The notes beneath the pieces were generated by a model. It was not told the DNA's origin and made no database searches. It worked only from the letters and a program-made list of their open reading frames with translations. Positions 30,714 through 39,096 of a stretch of 39,096 nt of DNA are shown here, piece by piece. Both the position numbers and the translations under genes were made by a program. The first letter of the stretch is position 1. Every line of letters begins with the position of its first letter. The DNA is from Streptomyces triticirhizae (lineage in GTDB: Bacteria; Actinomycetota; Actinomycetes; Streptomycetales; Streptomycetaceae): positions 1 through 39,096 of the forward strand of contig NZ_RFFJ01000034.1 in assembly GCF_003696235.1 (NCBI RefSeq). The letters run 5' to 3'.

Positions 30714-32651
30714 TCAGGGGGCCAACTCGACCGGGGAGGCGTCGCGTTCGACCGTGGGCCCGGCCGGCCGGTCGGTCCGGGCTGGCCGGTCGTGTTCGGC
30801 GCGCCTCGGACCGGATGGTGCGGTGTGCTCGGCGTTGGCGGTCTCCCGGTCGACCAGGGCGGCATAGCGTCCGCCGAGGGCGAGCAGCTCCTCGTGGGTG
30901 CCGCGTTCGACGATCCGGCCGCCGTCCAGCAGCACGATCTGGTCGGCGTCCCTGACCGTGGAGAGCCGGTGCGCGATGGTGATGACGGTGCGGCCGGCGG
31001 CCAGCGCGTCGACGGCCCGCTGCACGGCGTGCTCGGTGCGGGTGTCCAGCGCGCTGGTCGCCTCGTCGAGCACCAGCACCGGCGGGTCCCGCAGGATGGT
31101 GCGGGCCAGCGCCAGGCGCTGCTTCTCGCCGCCGGAGAACCGGTAGCCCCGCTCCCCCACCACCGTCTCGTAGCCCTCGGGCAGGGTCGCGATGTGGTCG
31201 TGGATCTGGGCGGCGCGGGCCGCCTCCTCGATCTCGCGCTGGGTGGCCTCGGGCCTGGCGAAGCGCAGGTTGTCGGCGATCGAGGCGTGGAAGAGATAGG
31301 TCTCCTGGGAGACCACGCCCACCGCCCTGGCCAGCGAGTCGAAGTCCAGGTCGCGCACGTCGACGCCGTCGAGCGTGACGCGGCCCTCCGTCACGTCGTA
31401 CAGCCGGGGAACCAGGTAGCCCAGCGTGCTCTTGCCGGCGCCGGTCGCGCCGACCACGGCGAGCGAACTCCCGGCCGGCACGGTCAGGTTGATGTCGCTG
31501 AGGGTGGCGGGTGCGGCCGGGTCGTAGCGGAACGACACCCGGTCCAGGACGACCTCGCCCCGTGCCCGCTCCAGGCGCACCGGGTCGGGCCGCTCGGTGA
31601 TGTCCACGGGGAGGTCGAGGTATTCGAAGACGCGTTGGAAGAGCGCGAGCGACGCCTGGATGTCCACGCCGGTGGACAGCAGCGAGGTGGCGGGGCGCAG
31701 CAGCCCCTGTTGCAGGCCGACGAAGGCGACGAGGGTGCCGATCGACGGCGGGGCGCCGCCGAGGTGGGCCAGGGCGCCGGCGGACCAGTAGAGCAGCGGG
31801 GGGATGGCGCCCATGATCATGCCGATGGTGGCCATCCGCCAGCGGCCGGCCATGCTGGCGCGCACCTCCAGGGCGACGAGCTTCTCGGACTCGTCGGAGA
31901 ACCGTTCGGTGAGCGTCTCGGCGCGGCCCATGGTGCGGCCCAGCAGGATGCCGCTGACGGAGAGCGACTCGGTGACCATGGCCGCCATCCGGGCCATCTG
32001 CCGCTGCCGCGTGGCGGTGATCCGCTTCCGCTCCCGGCCGACCCGGCGAGCGATCCAGACGAAGAACGGCAGCAGCGTCAACGAGACCAGGGTCAGGCGC
32101 CAGTCCAGCGCGAGCATGGCGACCAGGGTCGCGGTCACGGCGGTGACGTTGGAGACCAGTGAGGTCGCGGTCGAGGTGACGGTCGCCTGCATCCCGCCGA
32201 TGTCGCCGGCGATCCGGGACTGGACCTCGCCGGTGCGGGTGCGGGTGAAGAACGCCAGCGGCATCCGTTGGAGCTTGGCGTAGACGCCGGTCCGCAGGTC
32301 GTGCATCACCCGCTGGCCGACGGTGGTGGAGATCAGGGTCTGGAGGACGCCGAAGACGCTGCTGGTCAGCGTCGCGGCCACCATGCCGAGGGCCAGCAGG
32401 GTCAGCAGCCCGGTGCGCCGCTCGGGGAGGGCGACGTCGATGATCTCTCGGAGCAGGAACGGGGAGGCGACGGCGACCAGCGAGGAGGCGCCGACCAACA
32501 GGCCGACCAGGGCGAGGCGGCCCCGGTAGGGGCGGAAGAGGCGCAGGATGCGGCGGATCTCGGCCGGCTGTCTGGGTTCGTCCGGCTCGTCCCGGTCCTC
32601 GGTGGCGGGGTCGGTGGCTGGTTCGGTGGCAGGGGTCTCGGGGTGGGGCAT
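30714..32651 (-). CDS. ABC exporter, fused membrane and ATPase domains
   Basis: 645-aa half-transporter of the MsbA/LmrA type. About 45 charged N-terminal residues precede six membrane segments (from LALVGLLVGASSLVAVASPFL to MATIGMIMGAIPPLLYWSAG). The ATPase has Walker A GATGAGKST, Q-loop VVSQETYLF, signature FSGGEKQR, Walker B VLVLDEATSALD and H-loop IAHRLS. It probably works as a homodimer exporting a hydrophobic compound. Start ATG 32651 has AAGGAG 5 nt upstream, which decides it over the longer frame to 32828. A 10-bp-stem terminator follows. Divergent from the FAD gene across 127 bp. Confidence 0.94.
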   Translation of the reverse strand: MPHPETPATEPATDPATEDRDEPDEPRQPAEIRRILRLFRPYRGRLALVGLLVGASSLVAVASPFLLREIIDVALPERRTGLLTLLALGMVAATLTSSVFGVLQTLISTTVGQRVMHDLRTGVYAKLQRMPLAFFTRTRTGEVQSRIAGDIGGMQATVTSTATSLVSNVTAVTATLVAMLALDWRLTLVSLTLLPFFVWIARRVGRERKRITATRQRQMARMAAMVTESLSVSGILLGRTMGRAETLTERFSDESEKLVALEVRASMAGRWRMATIGMIMGAIPPLLYWSAGALAHLGGAPPSIGTLVAFVGLQQGLLRPATSLLSTGVDIQASLALFQRVFEYLDLPVDITERPDPVRLERARGEVVLDRVSFRYDPAAPATLSDINLTVPAGSSLAVVGATGAGKSTLGYLVPRLYDVTEGRVTLDGVDVRDLDFDSLARAVGVVSQETYLFHASIADNLRFARPEATQREIEEAARAAQIHDHIATLPEGYETVVGERGYRFSGGEKQRLALARTILRDPPVLVLDEATSALDTRTEHAVQRAVDALAAGRTVITIAHRLSTVRDADQIVLLDGGRIVERGTHEELLALGGRYAALVDRETANAEHTAPSGPRRAEHDRPARTDRPAGPTVERDASPVELAP

Positions 32652-32778
32652 TGGCTCCTTCGCGGGGTGCGGGCGGCGTGGCGCGTGCCATGGGGTGGGA
32701 CGACCGTCCAGCCTACGACCGGCCGGGGGTCGTTTCCCGACGGGTGGCCGAGTGGCGGCGGGCGTGTTACCAAGAGCC

Positions 32779-34356
32779 ATGCCCAGTCGCTCGCGGTATG
32801 ACGTGGTGATCGTGGGCGGCGGCCACAACGGACTGGTCGCCGCCGCCTATCTGGCCCGGGCGGGTCGCCGGGTGGTGGTGCTGGAGCGGCTGGACGCGGC
32901 CGGCGGCGCGGCCGTCTCCGACGCCCCGTTCCCCGGGGTGGCCGCGCGGCTGTCGCGGTTCGCCTACCTGGTCAGCCTACTGCCGCAGCGGATCGTGCGG
33001 GAGTTGGGGCTGCGGCTGGAGCTGCGGCGGCGGCCGTTCGCCTCCTACACGCCGGCGGTGCGCGGCGGCGCGGCGACCGGGCTGTTGGTGGGGGACGGGG
33101 AGGCGCGGGTGCGGGAGTCGTTCGCGCGGCTGACCGGGGACGAGCGGGAGTATGTCGCGTGGCGGGACTTCTACGCCCGCACGGGGCGGCTGGCGGGCCG
33201 GGTCTTCCCGACGTTGACCGAACCGCTGCCCAGCCGCGCGGAGTTGCGGGCGCGGGTCGGTGACGACGCGGTGTGGTCGGCGGTCTTCGAGCGGCCGTTG
33301 GGCGAGACGGTCGAGGAGACCTTCGCGGACGACCTGGTGCGGGGCGTGGTCTTCACGGACGCGCTGATCGGCACGTTCACGCACGCGCACGACCCGTCGT
33401 TGGCGCAGAACCGCTGCTTCCTCTACCACGTGATCGGGCAGGGCACCGGGGACTGGGACGTTCCGGTGGGCGGCATGGGCGCGGTGACGCGGGCGCTGCT
33501 GGACGCGGCGCTGCGGGCGGGCGCCGAGGTGGCCACCGGGCACGAGGTGACGGGGGTGGCGACGGACGGCCGGGGCGCGGAGGTGGCCTGGCGGACCGAG
33601 GAGGGCGAGGGGCTGGTCGGCGCGGAGACGGTGCTGGTGAACGCCTCGCCGAGCGAGTTGGCGCGGCTGCTGGACGAGCCGGGGCCGCCGGCGCCCGAGG
33701 GATCGCAGTTCAAGGTGAACATGCTGCTGCGGCGGCTGCCGGCGCTGCGCGATCCGGCCGTCGATCCGCGTGAGGCGTTCGCCGGGACGTTCCATGTGGC
33801 GGAGGGCTACGAGGAGTTGGAGACGGCGTACCGGCAGGCGGCGGCGGGGCGGCTGCCGGCGGTGCCGCCGAGCGAGGTGTACTGCCACTCGTTGACGGAC
33901 CCCTCGATCCTCTCGCCCGAGCTGGCGGCGAGCGGGCACCACACGATGACGCTCTTCGGGCTGCACACGCCGGCGCGGCTGTTCGCGGGCGACGCGGAGG
34001 AGCGACGCCGGGTGCGGGACCGGCTGTTGGCGGACACGCTGGCGGCGTTGGACGCGCGGCTGGCGGAGCCGGTCGGCGACTGCCTGGCGGTGGACGAGGA
34101 GGGGCGGCCCTGTCTGGAGGCGAAGACGCCGCTGGACCTGGAGCGCGAACTGCGGCTGCCGGGCGGCCACATCTTCCACGGCGACCTGGCGTTCCCGTAC
34201 CGCGCCTCGCGGGACGCGCCGGGGACCCCGGGGGAACGGTGGGGGGTGGCGACCGGGCACCGCAACGTGCTGCTGTGCGGCGCGGGCGCGGTGCGCGGCG
34301 GCGGGGTCAGCGGGGTGGGCGGCCACAACGCGGCGATGGCGGTGCTGGAACGGTAG
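32779..34356 (+). CDS. Phytoene dehydrogenase-like FAD oxidoreductase
   Basis: 525 aa, PYROXD2/CrtI-like. The N-terminal FAD-binding motif VVIVGGGHNGLVAAAYLARAGRRVVVLE is followed by GGAA and FSRFAYLVSLLPQRIV; the C-terminus GVATGHRNVLLCGAGAVRGGGVSGVGGHNAA closes the FAD site. The middle has PVGGMGAVTRAL and VLVNASP. Such proteins act on carotenoid-like or other hydrophobic substrates; no carotenoid genes lie nearby, so a role in pigment synthesis is not supported. Start ATG 32779; no clear ribosome site. The gene stands alone. Confidence 0.9.
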   Translation: MPSRSRYDVVIVGGGHNGLVAAAYLARAGRRVVVLERLDAAGGAAVSDAPFPGVAARLSRFAYLVSLLPQRIVRELGLRLELRRRPFASYTPAVRGGAATGLLVGDGEARVRESFARLTGDEREYVAWRDFYARTGRLAGRVFPTLTEPLPSRAELRARVGDDAVWSAVFERPLGETVEETFADDLVRGVVFTDALIGTFTHAHDPSLAQNRCFLYHVIGQGTGDWDVPVGGMGAVTRALLDAALRAGAEVATGHEVTGVATDGRGAEVAWRTEEGEGLVGAETVLVNASPSELARLLDEPGPPAPEGSQFKVNMLLRRLPALRDPAVDPREAFAGTFHVAEGYEELETAYRQAAAGRLPAVPPSEVYCHSLTDPSILSPELAASGHHTMTLFGLHTPARLFAGDAEERRRVRDRLLADTLAALDARLAEPVGDCLAVDEEGRPCLEAKTPLDLERELRLPGGHIFHGDLAFPYRASRDAPGTPGERWGVATGHRNVLLCGAGAVRGGGVSGVGGHNAAMAVLER

Positions 34357-34463
34357 CGGCTGGCCGCCGGGGCGATGGCCCGCTTCCCCGCGCGCGACCA
34401 CGGGCCCGCGTCGGTCGGAGGCCCGCGAGGTGCCGATCGCCGGGGTGGGGACCGAAGGGGCCA

Positions 34464-34485
34464 CCGCCCGGCCTCGGCCGGGCGG
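34464..34485. terminator. Bidirectional terminator between FAD and LacI genes
   Basis: CCGCCCGGCC and GGCCGGGCGG, a perfect 10-bp inverted repeat with TC at the centre, between two convergent genes and 11 bp past the LacI stop. Cruciform-like GC repeats of this kind serve as terminators in streptomycetes. Confidence 0.6.
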
Positions 34486-34495
34486 CGGCGGGGCG

Positions 34496-35668
34496 TCAGC
34501 CGGGGCGGCGGCGGGGTGGTGGAGCGGTGGAGTCGCGCAGCACCACATGGGTGCCGAGCAGGGCGCGTTGGTCGGCGGCCGAGACCGAACCCTCGGTCAG
34601 GCCCAGCGCCAGCCGCACGGCGGTGCGCCCCAACTCGACATACGGGACATGGACGGTGGTCAGCTGCGGCAGCAGGTCGGTGGCGCACTCGGCGTCGCCG
34701 TAGCCGACGAGGGAGACGTCGTCCGGCACGCGCAGGCCCGCCTCGCGCAGCGCGGCGAGCGCGCCGGAGGCCGCGTTGTCGGTGACCGCGAAGACGGCGG
34801 TGAAGTCGGAGCCGCCGACCAGGCGGCGGGCCAGCCGGTCGCGGGCGTCCGCGCGGCCGAGGCCGCCGCCGACCACCAGCTCGGGGCGGAACGGCAGGTC
34901 GAAGTCGGCCAACGCCCGGCGGTAGCCGGCGAGTCGGCCGGCGGCGGTGGTGGAACCCGTGGCCGGCCCGAGGAAGAGGATGCGGCGGTGGCCCTGGACC
35001 AGCAGCCGGCTGACGACGGCGTAGGCGCCGCCCTCGTTGTCGTACTCGACGACGGTCGCCGGCATCGCGTCGTCGGGGGCGGGTCGGCCGCAGAGCACCA
35101 GCCGGGAGCCGGCGGCGGCCAGGGAGGCGGCGATGGCGGCCAACTCCTCCTGGTGGACGGGGTCCTGCGCGCCGCCGCCGATCAGGATCACCGCCCCCGC
35201 GCCGTTCTGGCGCATGGCGCGCAGCACGGTGCGCTCCCGTTCGGTGTCGCCCCTGGTGGTGCCGATCAGGCAGCTGCGGCCGTTGCGGGTGGCCTCCTCC
35301 TCCACGCCCTGGGCGATCCGGGCGACGGCCTCGTCCCGCAGGTCGGGCAGGACGAGCGCCACGGTGGGGGTGGCGTGGCCGCGCAGGGCGCGGGCGTGGG
35401 TGTTGGCGACGTAGTCGAGTTCCTGGACGGCGCGGAGCACCCGCTGCCGGGTGCGGGGGGCGACCGGGTAGTTGCCGGCGAGGACGCGGGAGACGGTGGC
35501 CATGGACACGTCGGCGGCGCGGGCGACCTGACGGAGCGTGGTGGGCTTCGAGGTCGTGGTCCTGGTGGTTCGGGTCGGGGTCACGGCGTTCCCGCTCGGG
35601 GGCCGTGGCCGCCCTCGCGGTGGGGCGGGCGTGACGGAACTGACGGAACGGACAGGCGCGATGGACAT
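34496..35668 (-). CDS. LacI-family regulator next to the LPMO gene
   Basis: 390 aa, longer than most LacI proteins because about 45 Thr/Arg/Pro-rich residues precede the HTH (TTLRQVARAADVSMATVSRVLAGN). The sensor domain has VALVLPDLRDEAVARIAQGVEEEA, GAVILIGGG, VFAVTDNAASGALAALREAG and SLVGYGDAECATDL. It is divergent from the AA10 LPMO, with 123 bp between starts, so a role in polysaccharide or sugar response is likely but unproven. ATG 35668 follows GAGGGG; GTG 35674 would add two residues. The CebR-like palindrome at 35755-35766 could be its site or that of a CebR elsewhere. Confidence 0.9.
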   Translation of the reverse strand: MSIAPVRSVSSVTPAPPRGRPRPPSGNAVTPTRTTRTTTSKPTTLRQVARAADVSMATVSRVLAGNYPVAPRTRQRVLRAVQELDYVANTHARALRGHATPTVALVLPDLRDEAVARIAQGVEEEATRNGRSCLIGTTRGDTERERTVLRAMRQNGAGAVILIGGGAQDPVHQEELAAIAASLAAAGSRLVLCGRPAPDDAMPATVVEYDNEGGAYAVVSRLLVQGHRRILFLGPATGSTTAAGRLAGYRRALADFDLPFRPELVVGGGLGRADARDRLARRLVGGSDFTAVFAVTDNAASGALAALREAGLRVPDDVSLVGYGDAECATDLLPQLTTVHVPYVELGRTAVRLALGLTEGSVSAADQRALLGTHVVLRDSTAPPPRRRPG

Positions 35669-35685
35669 GGCCACCCCTCACGATT

Positions 35686-35701
35686 CATTGGTCTGGACAT
35701 G
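35686..35701. promoter_or_regulatory. dre-like site 1 (DasR) overlapping the LPMO -35
   Basis: Core GGTCTGGACA at 35690-35699 inside CATTGGTCTGGACATG. It resembles the DasR response element (dre, roughly ACTGGTCTAGACCACT) and the 12-bp repeats in Streptomyces chitinase promoters. It overlaps the -35 box (35694-35699), so DasR would block polymerase until N-acetylglucosamine-derived signals release it. Confidence 0.65.
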
Positions 35702-35722
35702 ACGAAAACCTCGCAGTAACGT
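35694..35722 (+). promoter_or_regulatory. LPMO promoter
   Basis: TGGACA (35694-35699), 17-bp spacer, TAACGT (35717-35722). Transcription should start near 35729, at the edge of the second dre-like site. Confidence 0.6.
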
Positions 35723-35726
35723 CACC

Positions 35727-35742
35727 CTTGGTCTAGACCGCG
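35727..35742. promoter_or_regulatory. dre-like site 2 (DasR) at the LPMO transcription start
   Basis: CTTGGTCTAGACCGCG, with the perfect palindrome GGTCTAGACC at 35730-35739, the exact core of the DasR consensus. Its centre lies 40 bp from that of site 1, and the two bracket the promoter. Confidence 0.75.
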
Positions 35743-35754
35743 CTACTCCCCCCA

Positions 35755-35766
35755 AGGAGCGCTCCT
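35755..35766. promoter_or_regulatory. CebR-like palindrome in the LPMO leader
   Basis: AGGAGCGCTCCT is perfectly palindromic. Its inner ten bases equal the core of the CebR box (TGGGAGCGCTCCCA), the cellobiose-responsive LacI operator of streptomycetes; the outer two pairs differ (10 of 14 match). It lies between the transcription start and the ribosome site GGGAG. Confidence 0.45.
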
Positions 35767-35791
35767 CCCCCACGACATTCGGGAGCGAACT

Positions 35792-36382
35792 ATGCGAAAG
35801 ACGATCCTCACCGCCGTGACGGGCGTCGGGCTGGCCGTGGCGACGGTGTTCGCCACGACCACCGCCGCGCAGGGCCACGGCTACACCACGTCCCCGACCA
35901 GCCGGCAGCAGTTCTGCGCCCAGGGCGTCGCCAGCGACTGCGGCGCGATCCAGTGGGAGCCGCAGAGCGTCGAGGGGCCCAAGGGCTTCCCGGCCGCCGG
36001 CCCCGCCGACGGCTCGATCTGTTCCGGTGGCAACAGCCGCTTCTCCGAGCTGGACGACCCGCGCGGCGGCAACTGGCCCGCCACCGACCTCAACCCCGGG
36101 CAGTCCCTCACCTTCAGCTGGACCTTCACCGCCCGCCACAGCACCTCCGAGTTCGAGTACTACATCACCAGGGACGGCTACGACCCCTCGCAGCCGCTGA
36201 CGCGCGCCAACCTGGAGCCGGCGCCGTTCCTGACCGTGCCGATGAACGGCGCGCAGCCGGGCGAGACCGAGAACCACCAGGGCACCGTCCCGAACAAGTC
36301 CGGGCGGCACGTGATCCTGGCCGTGTGGAACGTGGCCGACACCGGCAACGCCTTCTACGCGTGCTCGGACGTGGACCTCTGA
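35792..36382 (+). CDS. AA10 lytic polysaccharide monooxygenase (chitin-binding type)
   Basis: 196-aa secreted copper enzyme. A 28-residue signal peptide (MRKTILTAVTGVGLAVATVF...) ends so that His29 becomes the mature N-terminus (HGYTTSPTSRQQFC); His29 and His116 (TARHSTSEFEYYIT) form the copper-binding histidine brace, and Phe188 (NAFYAC) is the usual axial residue. It cleaves chitin or cellulose oxidatively. There is no carbohydrate-binding module, as in the CHB chitin-binding proteins of Streptomyces. Two dre-like sites in its promoter favour chitin; the GH9 neighbour and CebR-like site suggest cellulose. Ribosome site GGGAG 7 nt before ATG. A 16-bp-stem terminator follows. Confidence 0.95.
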   Translation: MRKTILTAVTGVGLAVATVFATTTAAQGHGYTTSPTSRQQFCAQGVASDCGAIQWEPQSVEGPKGFPAAGPADGSICSGGNSRFSELDDPRGGNWPATDLNPGQSLTFSWTFTARHSTSEFEYYITRDGYDPSQPLTRANLEPAPFLTVPMNGAQPGETENHQGTVPNKSGRHVILAVWNVADTGNAFYACSDVDL

Positions 36383-36416
36383 CGCCTCCCACGGACGGTC
36401 GTTCCGACGGGTTGAC

Positions 36417-36458
36417 GCGGGTGCGTGGAGGGGTCCAACCCACCCTCCACGCACCCGC
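36417..36458. terminator. Strong bidirectional terminator between LPMO and DoxX genes
   Basis: A perfect 16-bp stem (36417-36432 with 36443-36458; GCGGGTGCGTGGAGGG on the left arm) and a 10-nt loop, 34 bp past the LPMO stop and 54 bp past the convergent DoxX stop. Confidence 0.88.
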
Positions 36459-36512
36459 CGTTCGGGGGCGGCCGGACCCCGGCAGGGGCCCGGCCGCTTC
36501 CTTCGGCGGCGT

Positions 36513-37100
36513 TCAGCGCAGCCACGGGATGTTCCGCACCAGCTGGGTGCGCTCCCACCACCCGCCGAGGCCGTAGACCCGGCCGGCCGAGTAGAGCGCG
36601 ACGACGATCATCACCCCGGCGTAGATCACGTGCGCGTCGATCACCGGGTTCGGCGACATCGTGGGCGTCCCGTCGGAGGCGAAGCGGGCGGGCGGGAACT
36701 CGCTGATCCAGAGCATCAGCATCATCAGCGACCCGGCCACCGCCGAGACCCGCAGCCCGATGCCCAGCACCAGGGAGATTCCCAGGCCACCCATGCCGGC
36801 CATGTACAGCCAGTCGATGGCGACCTCGCCGGCCCACGCGTGGAACGTGGACTCCAGCGGTCCGACCGAGACCCCCGAGAGGTAGCCCTTGGCCGGGGAG
36901 CCGCCCTGGACCCAGGCCCGCTCCGAGGCCGTGGCGTACCCCAGCCCGAGCGCCTTGTCGAGGAAGGCCCACAGGAAGATCGCTCCGGTGACGATCCGCA
37001 GGACGGCGAGCGCGCGCAGCGCCCCGCCGGGCTCGGCCGGGGCCGGCCGCTCATCGGGCGTCGGGAGGCTCGCGGGCCGGGGAGGATGCTGAACTGCCAT
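36513..37100 (-). CDS. DoxX family membrane protein
   Basis: 195 aa with four hydrophobic segments after a 25-residue Pro-rich N-terminus: LRIVTGAIFLWAFLDKALGLG, WLYMAGMGGLGISLVLGIGL, VAGSLMMLMLWISEFPPA and VIYAGVMIVVALYSAG. DoxX-type proteins are linked to quinone-dependent redox reactions and thiosulfate or oxidative-stress functions; the actual reaction is unknown here. ATG 37100 has AAGGAG upstream. It starts only 39 bp after the GH9 stop on the same strand with no terminator between, so the two may be co-transcribed. Confidence 0.88.
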   Translation of the reverse strand: MAVQHPPRPASLPTPDERPAPAEPGGALRALAVLRIVTGAIFLWAFLDKALGLGYATASERAWVQGGSPAKGYLSGVSVGPLESTFHAWAGEVAIDWLYMAGMGGLGISLVLGIGLRVSAVAGSLMMLMLWISEFPPARFASDGTPTMSPNPVIDAHVIYAGVMIVVALYSAGRVYGLGGWWERTQLVRNIPWLR

Positions 37101-37139
37101 GGTCTTCTCCTTCTGTGGCCGGCCGTGAATCGACTCTGC

Positions 37140-39096
<1,957 letters not shown>

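Overview
This is a very GC-rich window with a Streptomyces-type signature. Evidence for that lineage: many GTG starts and tight 1-13 bp gene overlaps, streptomycete promoter hexamers (TAGCGT, TACGAT), two sites that look like DasR response elements, an AA10 chitin/cellulose oxygenase, and a gene pair resembling the telomere proteins Tap and Tpg of linear Streptomyces replicons. The right edge cuts a secreted GH9 cellulase. The left edge falls in non-coding DNA of unusual composition, so it may lie near a replicon or contig end, but the window alone cannot prove that.

Left part (1-4713). Positions 15-282 hold an array of 13-15 nt mini-hairpins with a near-invariant TCC centre and compensating arm changes. 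A strongly strand-asymmetric A/C-rich stretch follows, to about 683. Leftward-reading genes come next: a cytochrome P450 (684-1877), a tpg-like terminal-protein gene (2092-2664) and a tap-like gene (2682-4265). The Tap-like protein has an N-terminal helix-turn-helix, a cysteine-containing linker and a C-terminal block with the layout of Tap and of polymerase palm motifs. A 20-bp inverted repeat lies upstream of it.

Phenylacetyl-CoA operon (4714-12734). Nine tightly packed rightward genes encode a 2-oxoacid dehydrogenase E1alpha, E1beta and E2, then PaaG, PaaA, PaaB, PaaC, PaaD and PaaE. The arrangement suggests that phenylpyruvate (from phenylalanine) is oxidatively decarboxylated to phenylacetyl-CoA, epoxidised and isomerised to oxepin-CoA. 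No phenylacetate-CoA ligase and no ring-opening PaaZ are present here.

Rhamnose locus (12792-22840). After a convergent YjbQ-family gene come a LacI regulator and rhaM, reading left, facing rhaI-rhaEW-rhaB-lutABC, reading right. Each divergent promoter has a matching operator just downstream of its -10 box. The genes give a full route: rhamnose to rhamnulose, rhamnulose 1-phosphate, DHAP plus lactaldehyde, lactate, then pyruvate.

Right part (22892-39096). This is a run of mostly single-gene units: questin oxidase-like protein, EamA transporter, macrodomain protein, ThuA-like protein, DUF2332 protein, PPOX/F420-type protein, VOC protein, NUDIX hydrolase, TetR regulator, alpha/beta hydrolase, ABC exporter and a phytoene dehydrogenase-like FAD protein. 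Several appear to be leaderless, with a -10 hexamer 6-7 nt before the ATG. The window ends in a polysaccharide-degradation segment: a LacI regulator divergent from an AA10 LPMO whose promoter carries two dre-like sites and a CebR-like palindrome, then a DoxX gene and a GH9-CBM3 cellulase reading left.
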